Shown here piece after piece: positions 49,499 to 58,737 of a stretch of 64,000 bases of DNA. Made by a program: the position numbers and the translations under genes. The number at the start of each line of letters is the position of its first letter. The first letter of the stretch is position 1. The notes beneath the pieces were generated by a model. It made no database searches and was not told the DNA's origin. It was given only the letters and a program-made list of their open reading frames with translations. Source of the DNA: Chthonomonas sp. UBA1950 (GTDB taxonomy: Bacteria > Armatimonadota > Fimbriimonadia > Fimbriimonadales > Fimbriimonadaceae); NCBI GenBank assembly GCA_002336105.1, contig DDEQ01000033.1, positions 17,273 to 81,272 of the forward strand, in the 5' to 3' direction.

Positions 49499-51877
49499 CT
49501 ACTTAACCTTCCATTCCTGGACGCCAGTTGACCAATTCTGCTGTAGCTTGATCTCTAGCCTTAATGCCTTCGTTTTGATAGCCGGGAAAGTCACCACGTT
49601 AAACTTGTCTTTGGCAACGCCAATCGATTCGTTCAACTGAATCTCTTTCCACTCTGTTCCGTCGAGATAAAGCAGCTTGGCGGATTCTGGAACCCGGCAT
49701 TCACCCACTCCTGTATCGTCAAACCAATAGATCGAGGCTTCACTAAGAGTCGTTTCATGCGCGAAGTCGTACTGCGCCCACTCCGTCGTACCTTTCTTTG
49801 GCCACCAATGGCAGAACGCGGTCTGGTCGACCGAGTTTCTTGGTTCCTCTAGGTCATTCATCGCGTTCACCCCGTTCGCACCTGCCGAAGCGGTCACTTT
49901 CGCCTGAGAGGCAATTGTCGGCTTTGGCGTTGGCTTCGCAGCAGCAATATCCCCTGGCATCCAAATCTCCATCGTGCCTCTTCCTCGGTTACACCACTTG
50001 TAGTAAGGGATCATCACAAAGTGAGTGTCATTTTGCTCGACTAATCCGAGGTCATTGAACGAAACAGCAGGAATGGTTCCTTCCAGAGTTGTGGTACCTC
50101 CGAGAAGTTCGGGCCGATTGGTTGGCTTCAGCTCTACATCATCATCCAACACCAAGTTTCGTAGATTCTTGGTGTTCATGTCGATACCCTCGGCACAATA
50201 CACGACTGGGCCACGCTGGATTGCTACTTTTCCGGCGTCTTCAGCGACTTTTGAATTGGCTACGATGCGGCGAATCTGCATCGGAAGGTTCAAAGTGACC
50301 GAATCTCCAGATGTCCAAACTCTATCGAGCGTGACATAGCCATTCACAGGCTTGACCGGAATATCCTTTCCATTGAGTTTGAGCGTGACCTGCTTGTTGA
50401 GCTTGTCCTCAAATCGATAAAGGTCGCTTGGAACAGCCTGGTTCATTGCCCAACCCGGGATGCGAAGCTTCAACGGGAATTTCGTCTTCTTTGCCGGTTT
50501 GACGGTGAGGTTGATTCCACCGTCCCACGGATAACCCGTAGCCTGATCCAGAACAACGTTGCCTGCCGGAAGTTTGACGGTTGCGCTGCTATTCGCGTAC
50601 AAGTTGACAAATAAAGTGTTTCCCTTGTGCGCATAAAAATAGCCAGGCAAGGATGGCATGAACCTCACCACGTTCGTCGGGCAACAAGGGCAAGCAAACC
50701 ACGGGCTTCTTTGATGCTGGCCACGAGACGCAAGCGGGTTCGGATAGAAGAATCCCTTCCCGTCGAGCGAAATGCCAGAAATCACTCCGTTGTAAAGCGT
50801 ACGTTCAAAAACGTCTATGTACTTAGCATCGCCCGTTAATAAGAACATTCGCTCATTCCAAAAATCATTTCCGATCTGAGCACACGTCTCGCAATAAGCG
50901 CTCATGTTGGGCAGGTCGTAGGCAGTTCCAAACGCTTCTCCTGATCCTGTTTGACCGATTCCACCGTTGATATATAACTTCTTGGAAACGACATCTTCCC
51001 AAATAGCGCTAATTGCGGTGATGTAATCTTTGTCGCCCGTCAATGCAGCGACATCAGCCATCCCACTGTACATGTAGGTGGCACGGACCGCATGACCAAC
51101 CGCTTCTCTTTGTTTGACGACCGGAATGTGGGCTTGCCAGTAATCGCCCTTTCCACCGCGGCTATCGAGCATGAACTTAGCAAGTTTTAGGTATTTCGGG
51201 TCGCCAATAATACGCGTCAGCTTAACCAGGCCCATTTCGATAACTTGGTGCCCGGGCCAAATTGTTCGTTTGCCAGGACCAAAGGTTCGGTCCAGAAGAT
51301 CGGCGGTTTTGATGGCAATGCTGAGCAGGTTCTTTTTGCCTGTGGCTTCGTAATGCGCAAATGCCGCCTCGTACAAGTGACCAAGATTGTACAGTTCGTG
51401 TGACTGCTCTTCTTCGTTCACCCACCTCTCTGCACCAGACCATTCGTGTGGATGTTTTGGATCTATCGTTCTGGCGGTGTAGAGGTAGCCGTCTGGCTCC
51501 TGAGCTGCTGCGATTTTCACGATCAGGCTGTCCACATAGGCGTCTAACTTCGCATCCTTTTTCAGAGCCATGGAATAGGACGCCCCTTCAATAGCCTTGT
51601 AGACATCCGAGTCATCGAACGGGTAGATCGGCATCTTGTGCTCTACCTTTTCGCCTTTAAGCGCCCGCGCCGCTCTCTCAAAGTTAGCGACGCGTCCAGT
51701 ATCTTCACACTGCTTGAACACGAACGGTATTGTTGTTGACCGGTTCAGTTCGAGCTTAGGCCCCCACAGTTTGTCGGATAGATGAACAGAAGTGAAAGGA
51801 ACGGGCTGAATCTGATAATCCATCGACCCGCTCACAAATGCAAGCGTCAGTAACAGCGGTGTCATCCATACCATCAT
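49499..51877 (-). CDS. Secreted beta-L-arabinofuranosidase, GH127, with C-terminal discoidin-like domain
   Basis: A 792-residue enzyme with a signal peptide (VWMTPLLLTLAFVSGS). The GH127 core is unmistakable: an (alpha/alpha)6 barrel with SDVYKAIEGASYSMA and EEEQSHELYNLGHLYEAA, the YCETCAQIGNDFW motif near residue 328 and the FACPCCPTNVVRFMP motif near 395. The Glu and three Cys of these two motifs form the zinc site, including the nucleophilic Cys. After the core, a beta-sandwich C-terminus (about 640-792; FCHWWPKKGTTEWAQYDF ... SIYWFDDTG) resembles a discoidin/CBM domain. It cleaves beta-linked arabinofuranose and works with the GH51 enzyme on arabinan-type material. Confidence 0.94.
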   Translation of the reverse strand: MMVWMTPLLLTLAFVSGSMDYQIQPVPFTSVHLSDKLWGPKLELNRSTTIPFVFKQCEDTGRVANFERAARALKGEKVEHKMPIYPFDDSDVYKAIEGASYSMALKKDAKLDAYVDSLIVKIAAAQEPDGYLYTARTIDPKHPHEWSGAERWVNEEEQSHELYNLGHLYEAAFAHYEATGKKNLLSIAIKTADLLDRTFGPGKRTIWPGHQVIEMGLVKLTRIIGDPKYLKLAKFMLDSRGGKGDYWQAHIPVVKQREAVGHAVRATYMYSGMADVAALTGDKDYITAISAIWEDVVSKKLYINGGIGQTGSGEAFGTAYDLPNMSAYCETCAQIGNDFWNERMFLLTGDAKYIDVFERTLYNGVISGISLDGKGFFYPNPLASRGQHQRSPWFACPCCPTNVVRFMPSLPGYFYAHKGNTLFVNLYANSSATVKLPAGNVVLDQATGYPWDGGINLTVKPAKKTKFPLKLRIPGWAMNQAVPSDLYRFEDKLNKQVTLKLNGKDIPVKPVNGYVTLDRVWTSGDSVTLNLPMQIRRIVANSKVAEDAGKVAIQRGPVVYCAEGIDMNTKNLRNLVLDDDVELKPTNRPELLGGTTTLEGTIPAVSFNDLGLVEQNDTHFVMIPYYKWCNRGRGTMEIWMPGDIAAAKPTPKPTIASQAKVTASAGANGVNAMNDLEEPRNSVDQTAFCHWWPKKGTTEWAQYDFAHETTLSEASIYWFDDTGVGECRVPESAKLLYLDGTEWKEIQLNESIGVAKDKFNVVTFPAIKTKALRLEIKLQQNWSTGVQEWKVK

Positions 51878-51975
51878 GACCCACTATTCAAGGAAAGTGA
51901 ATAGCCTTTTGACTATAAACAAAGCAGCCAGAGAAATCACTTCCTCTGGCTGCTAAGAATAGTTGAGCGACTCGC

Positions 51976-52188
51976 CTAAAAACCGTCGGCGGCTTCTTGG
52001 TTAAGCGCCCAGTTCTGACGTAATGCCTGAGCCCGGGTTAGCTTTCCCGGTCTTCTCGGTCGCCTCTCGGTCTGGTCGTCCAGACTCTTGCTACTCAAAG
52101 CTTGCATCACCCATTCCTTAGTCTCTTTTACCTTGGCAAGAATGGCTCTAGCCTTCTTGCGACGCCACGCTCGGTTGCGAGTTGTCAT
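51976..52188 (-). CDS. Small basic protein of unknown function
   Basis: A 70-residue, strongly basic protein (TTRNRAWRRKKARAILAKVK at the N-terminus, later ERRPRRPGKLTRAQALRQNW). GGAGG lies six bases before the ATG at 52188, an excellent ribosome site that fixes the start, so the gene is real even though it has no recognisable domain. The pattern resembles small RR(K/H)-rich hypothetical proteins found in several phyla; binding to RNA or DNA is plausible but not shown. It stands alone between GH127 and nagA. Confidence 0.7.
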   Translation of the reverse strand: MTTRNRAWRRKKARAILAKVKETKEWVMQALSSKSLDDQTERRPRRPGKLTRAQALRQNWALNQEAADGF

Positions 52189-52402
52189 AACATCCTCCAA
52201 TTCGGTGACTTAGAGAAGTTCTTTACTGGCAAAATTGCGACGAATTCATCAATTGTCAAATAACTTGTAATTTGGCGAGTTTTGAATTCTTCCTACCGTT
52301 TCAGACCCCTCTAGTTGTATTTTAAGACGCCATTTACAACCATGCCAATACCCTTTAAAGCAAAAGACCCAACAATTTTTACTGCCCCGATGTTAGTGAC
52401 AT

Positions 52403-53437
52403 TCAGATCACTTTCCTTTCAATAATGTTCAACTTTCGATCTAATTTAATGAACACTTCTGGAGAACCTAGGCCTAATGCTCTGGCAGGGTTCAGCGATG
52501 TAGCGTAGACGGCTCTTTCGAGCCCGAAGTCGTCGTACAGGTTTCGAAAAGCATCTAGCAAAGTGATCGTAGAACCGGCAAGAGCACCAGTCTCAAGGCG
52601 GACGTCATGTTTTCCAACGACGCAGTCGAGGTTCCACATTTTGAGGTGTGTTCCTGCGGGAAGGCCCGCCGCCATGGTGCTGTCACTGACCGCAATGAGG
52701 CTCTTCAACGGCTTATTCTTAACCAAAATTGAGGCTGCTTCTTTGCAAACATGGACGTGATCATAGATCAACTCGCAGGTGAGATCATCGTTGGCCAACG
52801 CGTAACCAACAGTTCCGGCTTCGCGATGATGCAGCGGCTTCATCGCATTGAATGTGTGCGTCGTATGACGTGCCCCAAACTCATATCCCCTTCGAGCCTC
52901 ATCGTAGGTCGCATTTGTATGCCCCATGCTCACAATGACGTTCCTTTTCATCAACTGGGTGATGAACTCTAGAGCTCTGGGAAGTTCAGGTGCCAGGGTG
53001 ATCACTTTGAGCCTAGGATCTGTGAGGATTTCATCCCACTCTGAATGCCCCTCAGGCGGGTCCAATATAAACTCTTTGGGCTGCGCACCTGGGTATGCGT
53101 GACTGATAAAGGGACCTTCCAAATGGAACCCCAAAACCATCGGATGCTCCGGCAGAACAGAGAGTGCGCGCTTGACCGCTTCCGCCGAAGAGGTTACGGT
53201 GGTTGGCAAGAACCCGGCATACCCTTGGCTCTCCATCTTTGAAATCCAGTGGGACATGTCTTTCGCGTCGGCTGCCATAAAGTCCACACCAAATGCACCG
53301 TGCGTGTGGATGTCGATAAACCCAGGGACTAAAAGGTGATCAGCAGGTTTGTCGACACGCGTAAAGTGCATGTCGTCCCAGTCCACTTCGTAACTGCCAA
53401 TCCCTTGCGGGCCCAGCATCTCAAAAACGTCTTTCAT
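52403..53437 (-). CDS. nagA: N-acetylglucosamine-6-phosphate deacetylase
   Basis: A 344-residue amidohydrolase that removes acetate from GlcNAc-6-phosphate in amino-sugar recycling. Motifs are LVPGFIDIHTHGAFGVDFM, the metal Glu in FHLEGPFIS, MGHTNATYDEA, THTFNAMKPLHHREAG and the catalytic Asp in LIAVSDSTMAAGL. It is slightly shorter than the usual 380 residues at the N-terminus. The start overlaps the dprA stop by 4 bp (ATGA). No nagB, nagE or GntR regulator gene is adjacent. Confidence 0.95.
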   Translation of the reverse strand: MKDVFEMLGPQGIGSYEVDWDDMHFTRVDKPADHLLVPGFIDIHTHGAFGVDFMAADAKDMSHWISKMESQGYAGFLPTTVTSSAEAVKRALSVLPEHPMVLGFHLEGPFISHAYPGAQPKEFILDPPEGHSEWDEILTDPRLKVITLAPELPRALEFITQLMKRNVIVSMGHTNATYDEARRGYEFGARHTTHTFNAMKPLHHREAGTVGYALANDDLTCELIYDHVHVCKEAASILVKNKPLKSLIAVSDSTMAAGLPAGTHLKMWNLDCVVGKHDVRLETGALAGSTITLLDAFRNLYDDFGLERAVYATSLNPARALGLGSPEVFIKLDRKLNIIERKVI

Positions 53438-54486
53438 GGCTTAATCGCGTACCCGCCGGAATCTCGAATTACGCGTCCGTCGAGTTCGAGCATTGTTAGC
53501 TCGGACAAGACGTCGGTCGTTTCTAGCCCCGACTTGCTCACTATTAACTCTACCGCCAATGGTTCCACACTGAGGACGGCAAGGATCTTGTCGCCCAATG
53601 TTGTTGGCTTGGCTACTACCGGAGCGGAGACTGGTCGAATATTGAGAGACTCTAAAACCTGGTCGGGGTGATATACGAGTGTTGCACCGTCGCGAACAAG
53701 ATTATGCGATCCACGGAAACTCGCTTGATCAATCGTTGATGGAATAACGAAGACCTCACGCCCCAACTCCGCACTCGCTACAGCCGTTTTTAGGGCTCCT
53801 GATTTCGTTGGGGCCTCTATAACCAACAATGCCTGACTCGCTGCCGCAATCGTCTCATTACGGGCCAAAAACTTAAAGTCCATCGGACGTTGCCCAACAG
53901 CGAACTGACTTAATAAGCACCCACCTCGTCTGATCCGGTCGAAGAGCCCTCGATGGACTGGCGGATAGGCATAATCGACTCCGCAAGCCAGTACTGCCAC
54001 CGTATGACCTCCCCCTGCGAGTGCGCCTTCATGTGCAGCTCCGTCGATACCTAATGCCCCACCGCTGATCACAGTGACACCTGCGCGCGCAAAGGCTTCA
54101 GCAAATTTTTGGGCACAAGCCTTTCCGTACGTCGTAGCGTTTCTCGTTCCTACGATTCCAATCGTTGGTTTCGAAAGACAACCTTCGTCTCCATCGACAA
54201 ACATTCCCGGATAGACCTCGCACTCGGACAAGGTCTCTGAGTATTCGGATAATTCCCAGATATGGACCCCACGTTGAACTGCTTCTTCAAGTGCCTGCCA
54301 TGAGGTTGCATTGATTAGCTTCCTGGCTGCAGGCGTGAGCAACGGATGGTCGTATACAGCTTCTGGTTCATATCCACCTTTCGGACCGCACTCTTCTGCG
54401 ATGAGTCGTGCCTTGACAACATCCACCTCTGCTGCCAATAAGGTTTGCCAAAAACGCAGCTTTTTTGAGACAGCTTCAGTCGGCAT
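53434..54486 (-). CDS. dprA: DNA-processing protein DprA
   Basis: A 350-residue DprA (Smf) protein that loads RecA onto incoming single-stranded DNA during natural transformation. The Rossmann core is clear: IGIVGTRNATTYGKACAQKF, VISGGALGIDGAAHEGAL, GCLLSQFAVGQRP, FLARNETIAAASQALLVIEAP and KSGALKTA. A DprA winged-helix tail follows (DKILAVLSVEPLAVELIVSKSGLE). The open frame extends to 54549, but the ATG at 54486 begins the homologous part. nagA overlaps it by 4 bp. With the pseudopilin and the recombination gene recN it is compatible with competence, but no comEC-type gene is here. Confidence 0.95.
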   Translation of the reverse strand: MPTEAVSKKLRFWQTLLAAEVDVVKARLIAEECGPKGGYEPEAVYDHPLLTPAARKLINATSWQALEEAVQRGVHIWELSEYSETLSECEVYPGMFVDGDEGCLSKPTIGIVGTRNATTYGKACAQKFAEAFARAGVTVISGGALGIDGAAHEGALAGGGHTVAVLACGVDYAYPPVHRGLFDRIRRGGCLLSQFAVGQRPMDFKFLARNETIAAASQALLVIEAPTKSGALKTAVASAELGREVFVIPSTIDQASFRGSHNLVRDGATLVYHPDQVLESLNIRPVSAPVVAKPTTLGDKILAVLSVEPLAVELIVSKSGLETTDVLSELTMLELDGRVIRDSGGYAIKP

Positions 54487-54538
54487 GACAAGTCCACCGT
54501 ACCAGAACCCACTCTTGATCCGAAACGAAAAATAAAAA

Positions 54539-54565
54539 AGCCTCCTCACTGCTGTGAAGAGGCTT
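54539..54565 (-). terminator. Intrinsic terminator of the beta-propeller gene
   Basis: On the minus strand AAGCCTCTTCAC pairs with GTGAGGAGGCTT (one T-G pair) and is followed by TTTTTATTTTTCG. It lies 20 bp behind the stop of the beta-propeller gene and just upstream of dprA. Confidence 0.9.
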
Positions 54566-54584
54566 AGCTCACTTTCTGCGCGAT

Positions 54585-56219
54585 TTAGTCGCCGGCGCCG
54601 GCGCCACCACCACCGAATCCGCCTCGGCCCCGGCCACCGGGTCCGAATCCATTGTTTTGGTTATCGTTATCCTTCTTGAGAGGAGCGAGAGTGTTGTCAA
54701 TCGACAACGAGAAGTGCTTCTTCACTTCGTTTCCGATCCAATCCTTGACAGTCACCACGATGTCCTTTCGGCCATCGAGAAGCGGCTTGTTCTTACCAGT
54801 CAAAGAGAAGACAACGTGGGCGGTTCCATCTCTCTTGTACTCAAAGGTGAGAGGAGCTCCATCTACTGTGATTGCAAGGGTCGAATCGTTCACACCGGAG
54901 GCATCGTCCGTGATCTTGAACGAGAACTCTAGAGGAGGTTGACCATTGATCTGATCGCCTGGTTTTGGCCAAAGCATCTTAACATCTGGAGGAGTAAGGT
55001 CAACGCCAAGATCCTTGTCAAATGCAATCAAGCTTCCATCTTGCATTGGCACGAGCAATGTTTGACCGGTCAGAACGGCAACGCCTGAAGCCAAAATCGT
55101 TACAGGTACATCCGCATCAGAATTCGTGTTTCCACCACGTCCGCCACGCCCAAAATTCCCTGCAGCGCCCGCACCTATTCCTCCGCCCGTATTTCCTGAC
55201 TTTGTAGCGGCAATTGACTCAGCAAGCGGTGGAACGCTGTAGCTCCACAGGATATTGCCTGAAGAATCGCAGAGCACTAAAGCGCCTTTTGCCGTCGGAA
55301 TGATGTACTTCGAACCAACCGGAGTGGGTCGGACAACGGGTCCAGAACCGAGGTCAAACGGCGTTCGTTGCTTTGCTTCCCCGTCCAAGGAGTAAATCAT
55401 CGATTTCCCCTCAGTTGAGGTCACAAAAATGCCTTCTGGTGAGACCGCTGGAGCGAAAGCCAACTGAGTGAACGGAGTTGGCTTTTGCCATTTGGCAGAA
55501 CCGGATATAGCGTTCAGCGCTACAAGGTACGGACCGCTGTAAATATAGACATTTTCATCCCAAACAACAGCCGTTGCGTTCGGCGGTAATTGCCCAAATT
55601 GTTTTCTCCAATCGGATGGCTTAGAAGTTCCAACATTCAGGACATTGAGAGCTACGAGCTCGTTTCGAGTCGTGAAATAAAGTACGTCATTGCCATAGAC
55701 CGCCAAGTTCGGACTCGCCAAGCCATCCAGAACTCGGTAAGGGTTATCCCAAACTGGAACACCGGTCGCAGCATCGAGACAAACCAGTTGATTGTTCGTA
55801 AGTGCCTGAACAATGAACTTACCTACAGAGACTGGCTGGCCCAAAGGATTCCAGGGCAGAGCATAACTCCACTTATTCGTTCCCTTTGCTGGATCGATGC
55901 CGTAGATGATTTTGTTGTCACCGCTGGCTACAAGCAAATCGCCCGCCTGAATAGGTGCCGACTTGAACGTACCTTCGATCGGGTCGACCGCAGGAAACTG
56001 CCAGCGACGGTTACCCGTTGCTCGATCAATGGCGTAAACGCGACCACCGACAGATATATAGATCGAGTCACCAGACACAAGCGGAGAACCGCTTGGGGCA
56101 ACCTTGGTCGGTTGGATGAATCGCCAGGCGACGGGTGCCGGACCATCAAATTGGGCGGAGGCAGCCGCGACCACTGAGAATGTCGCTAAGCCGACTAAGA
56201 AGGTGCGCATCTTTCGCAT
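54585..56219 (-). CDS. Secreted PQQ-like beta-propeller protein with Gly-rich tail
   Basis: A 544-residue exported protein. From the ATG at 56219 a good signal peptide (MRTFLVGLATFSVVAAASAQ) follows; the longer frame to 56276 spoils it. Seven or eight propeller blades of the PQQ type come next (VYAIDRATGNRRWQFPA, IYGIDPAKGTNKWSYAL, LVCLDAATGVPVWDN and others). A Gly-rich insert (GGGIGAGAAGNFGRGGRGG), an Ig-like sandwich (about 430-520) and a Gly-rich tail (GFGPGGRGRGGFGGGGAGAG) complete it. None of the PQQ dehydrogenase residues are evident, so I take it for a binding or assembly scaffold, not an enzyme. Confidence 0.85.
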   Translation of the reverse strand: MRKMRTFLVGLATFSVVAAASAQFDGPAPVAWRFIQPTKVAPSGSPLVSGDSIYISVGGRVYAIDRATGNRRWQFPAVDPIEGTFKSAPIQAGDLLVASGDNKIIYGIDPAKGTNKWSYALPWNPLGQPVSVGKFIVQALTNNQLVCLDAATGVPVWDNPYRVLDGLASPNLAVYGNDVLYFTTRNELVALNVLNVGTSKPSDWRKQFGQLPPNATAVVWDENVYIYSGPYLVALNAISGSAKWQKPTPFTQLAFAPAVSPEGIFVTSTEGKSMIYSLDGEAKQRTPFDLGSGPVVRPTPVGSKYIIPTAKGALVLCDSSGNILWSYSVPPLAESIAATKSGNTGGGIGAGAAGNFGRGGRGGNTNSDADVPVTILASGVAVLTGQTLLVPMQDGSLIAFDKDLGVDLTPPDVKMLWPKPGDQINGQPPLEFSFKITDDASGVNDSTLAITVDGAPLTFEYKRDGTAHVVFSLTGKNKPLLDGRKDIVVTVKDWIGNEVKKHFSLSIDNTLAPLKKDNDNQNNGFGPGGRGRGGFGGGGAGAGD

Positions 56220-56346
56220 GGTTTGGTAGAGTCCTTGTATAGCGGGTTTTAACCGATATACTGCCATTTTAGACATCCCTTGTTCAGATTGTCTAGGATG
56301 TATCGTTACTAATCGACGTTTGAAAGCTCGTTAGCGTCACTAAGAG

Positions 56347-57039
56347 ATGTCTGGAATTACAATTCTTTGCTATCACAAAGTCGGCCCGATTGCCGAAGAG
56401 GGACGCTTCCTCAATGTCGAGCCATCGACCCTCAGGCAGCATGTTAGGTTCATTTCCCGTCGAAATCGAATCATTTGCGCGAAAGAACTAGCCCACAACT
56501 GGACAGACTCAGCCGTGTGTTTCACTTTCGATGATGCTTATGAAAGCACGATGGAAAATGCTCCAAGAATCTTTGAAGAGTTTCAACAAAGAGCAACTTT
56601 TTTTCCAGTTGCAGGCCTGGTCGGGACTTCATCGGTCTGGGACGCCGAAAAAGCACGCCCCTTAGCCGACTGGAAAGTTGTCCTGGAAGCTCACAAGCGA
56701 GGGCACGAAATTGGCAATCACACCACGAATCATCCTCATCTCAATAGTATAAGCAAAGAGGAACAACTCCACGAGGTAAGCAGTGCCCACCAGACCTTAG
56801 TTGGTCAAGGTTTGGTGCCTGTCACGATCTGTTATCCCTATGGGGGTTATAACGAGGACACACTGTCCGTAGTCCAAGCGAACGGATATGCCGTGGGTCT
56901 ATCGCTGCGAAAAGGAGTTGCTTCGGAGAGAGATGATCGACTAGCTCTGCCCCGAATCGCAGTAGGATATAGCGACAGCGTCCCTATGCTGTTTTACAAG
57001 ATGGTTATGCGTCCGAGACTAAGAAAGCTCGGGCTCTAG
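56347..57039 (+). CDS. Polysaccharide deacetylase family protein (CE4)
   Basis: A 230-residue NodB-fold protein without signal peptide. The metal motifs are visible as VCFTFDDAYESTMENAPRIF (general-base Asp and metal Asp) and HEIGNHTTNHPHLNSI (the H-x3-H pair), followed by ICYPYGGYNEDT. CE4 enzymes remove N- or O-acetyl groups from chitin-, peptidoglycan- or xylan-type polymers. The absence of a signal peptide means a cytoplasmic, or unconventionally exported, substrate. The stop overlaps the 3' end of the convergent rhamnulokinase gene by 4 bp. Confidence 0.92.
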   Translation: MSGITILCYHKVGPIAEEGRFLNVEPSTLRQHVRFISRRNRIICAKELAHNWTDSAVCFTFDDAYESTMENAPRIFEEFQQRATFFPVAGLVGTSSVWDAEKARPLADWKVVLEAHKRGHEIGNHTTNHPHLNSISKEEQLHEVSSAHQTLVGQGLVPVTICYPYGGYNEDTLSVVQANGYAVGLSLRKGVASERDDRLALPRIAVGYSDSVPMLFYKMVMRPRLRKLGL

Positions 57040-58388
57040 CCCGGTTCGTAGACCTTGCGATCAGTACTGTTTTCAATGGCTTTGTAAGCCGAGCCCCAAC
57101 CATCAAATACGCCGAGTGCCAGGAACTGAGCAGCCAGGTTTCCGAGCACAGTAGCTTCGGATGGTCCAGCAATGACTCGTAGACCACTCTCGTTGGCCAG
57201 TGACTGACAGAAGGTTTCACTTTGCGATCCACCACCGCCGATTCGAAATTCTTTGAATTGCCTCCCTGTCAACAAACTTAACTCGGCTGGCAGTTTGGCG
57301 ACCGTGTGCGAAAGACTTGCCAAAGCTAACCCTGCCCATTCTTCGCGAGACTGGGGATGCCCTGAACGCAGTTGTGCGGAACAGGCATCCTTCATGGAGG
57401 TCGGGTTAAAGAAGCACTCGTGCATCAGGTTCACCCTCTCCTTTGTTGCCAGCACCCCTGTTTTCAGCCATTCAGGAACACTAACCTGGATGCCAAGTTC
57501 CTCATGTAGCCGGTTAATGACGTAAAAGCCGGGGATATTTTTGAGTAAGCGAACTCGCCCATCGACTGTCCACTCGTTGGTGAAGTTGCCTGCTTCCGCT
57601 TCAGCATTCGCAATTGGCTGGTCAATCACACAACCCGACAAAGACCATGTTCCGATGTTCGCAAAAACTTGATCCGCTTTGAGTGCGCCAAATCCTGCAA
57701 CCGCTGAAGCAGTGTCGTGGCTTCCGACGTGGGCCAGTTTAACCTTGGGGCGAACATAGCCTCCGATAGTGCCGGGTCTTCCAGGTTGCAAGCTGGGAAC
57801 TGGCCAACCAATCAATTTGAAGGCGGCCTCCGACCACTTCCCATCGACTCCCATCAACTGGGTTGTCGAAGCCTCCGTCTGCTCGTAGAAAATTTCACCG
57901 GAAAGCAAATAGCCTAACAGGTCTGGAAGCAATAGAAACTGGCACTTTTGGGCAAAATCTGGTTCTTCACTCACCCGCGCCAAGAGCTGGCAAATGGTAT
58001 TGAAAGGCTGATGCTGAACACCTGTTAAGCGATAGAGCTCATTTCTGTGCTCGGCTAAGCGACCAAACGATATTTCATGGCTCTTGTCTCGGTAACAAAC
58101 CGGGCTCTGGATGAGCTCACCCGATTCGTCAATAAAGCCATGATCGACTCCCCATGAGTCGATTCCAAGAACCTCTGCGCCTTCCTTCGCCGCATAGTCT
58201 GCGGCTCTCTGGCATAGACCAAGCAAAGCATCGATATCCCAAAAAAGTCGGCCATCTTGCTCAATGGGGGTATGAGGAATCTGTTCGATAACATCAAAGC
58301 TGATCTTGGAGCCATCAAAGGCCCCCACCGCAAAACGCCCTGATGTGGCACCAAGGTCAACGGCGACCGCTTTGCGAGAAGTTTTCAT
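57036..58388 (-). CDS. rhaB: Rhamnulokinase (FGGY kinase family)
   Basis: A 450-residue FGGY carbohydrate kinase of the RhaB type, which phosphorylates L-rhamnulose. The first ATP/sugar motif AVDLGATSGRFAVG is at the N-terminus. LGIDSWGVDHGFID follows, then the Gly-rich ANIGTWSLSGCVID segment and the C-terminal FRIGGGGSQSETFCQSLAN. Other rhamnose genes (rhaA, rhaD) are absent nearby. The start overlaps the stop of the CsoR-type regulator gene by 4 bp, so it is translated with a metal-sensor gene, an unexpected partner. Confidence 0.93.
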   Translation of the reverse strand: MKTSRKAVAVDLGATSGRFAVGAFDGSKISFDVIEQIPHTPIEQDGRLFWDIDALLGLCQRAADYAAKEGAEVLGIDSWGVDHGFIDESGELIQSPVCYRDKSHEISFGRLAEHRNELYRLTGVQHQPFNTICQLLARVSEEPDFAQKCQFLLLPDLLGYLLSGEIFYEQTEASTTQLMGVDGKWSEAAFKLIGWPVPSLQPGRPGTIGGYVRPKVKLAHVGSHDTASAVAGFGALKADQVFANIGTWSLSGCVIDQPIANAEAEAGNFTNEWTVDGRVRLLKNIPGFYVINRLHEELGIQVSVPEWLKTGVLATKERVNLMHECFFNPTSMKDACSAQLRSGHPQSREEWAGLALASLSHTVAKLPAELSLLTGRQFKEFRIGGGGSQSETFCQSLANESGLRVIAGPSEATVLGNLAAQFLALGVFDGWGSAYKAIENSTDRKVYEPG

Positions 58389-58672
58389 TTCAGGAATCGG
58401 TTGAGAGTCACCTTGATTTCGTCGAGCCGTTCTTGAGAAGACATCGCCTTGCAGTTCTCGTCTCCGTGTTCATCATGACCATAGACACAATCTTCCAAGT
58501 GGCTAGAGAGCATCAACACGCCAAATTGGTCGAGAGCGGCTCGGAGAGCGGATACCTGAGTTAGGATATCAACACAGTATCGTTCTTCATCCACCATCTT
58601 TTGGATGCCATGCACTTGTCCGGCAATTCGAGCTAACCGTTTCCTAGCGTCATCTTGAACAATCGTCTTCAT
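58385..58672 (-). CDS. CsoR/FrmR-family metal-sensing repressor
   Basis: A 95-residue all-helical repressor of the CsoR/RcnR/FrmR family. The candidate metal ligands have the Cu(I) CsoR spacing: Cys in RYCVDILTQ, then His and Cys in SSHLEDCV (Cys-His-Cys). The signature RLARIAGQVHGIQKMV is near the N-terminus. A His/Cys-containing tail (GHDEHGDENCK) may add to metal binding. These repressors release DNA on binding Cu(I) or another metal. AAGGA stands before the ATG. It is divergent from the DsbD-type gene, with a 9-bp inverted repeat in between, and it is translationally coupled to rhaB. Confidence 0.93.
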   Translation of the reverse strand: MKTIVQDDARKRLARIAGQVHGIQKMVDEERYCVDILTQVSALRAALDQFGVLMLSSHLEDCVYGHDEHGDENCKAMSSQERLDEIKVTLNRFLK

Positions 58673-58685
58673 TGAATTCCTTCTA

Positions 58686-58730
58686 GTTTACGAAATGAGA
58701 CAGAACATTTCTTATTTGCTCTTCGTAAAC
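58686..58730. promoter_or_regulatory. Inverted repeats between csoR-type and dsbD-type genes, candidate operator
   Basis: GTTTACGAA (58686-58694) and its exact complement TTCGTAAAC (58722-58730) frame a 27-bp spacer that contains a second, perfect GAAATG...CATTTC repeat (58692-58711). The whole 65-bp divergent promoter region is thus symmetrical around one centre, as expected for a shared operator. It lacks the GC-rich core of classical CsoR sites. Confidence 0.55.
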
Positions 58731-58737
58731 ACACTCA

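Noticed and set aside
55590..56177. A 195-codon open frame on the plus strand opposite the beta-propeller gene.
   Set aside because: It is the antisense shadow of a well-supported secreted protein; its translation has no recognisable features and no ribosome site.
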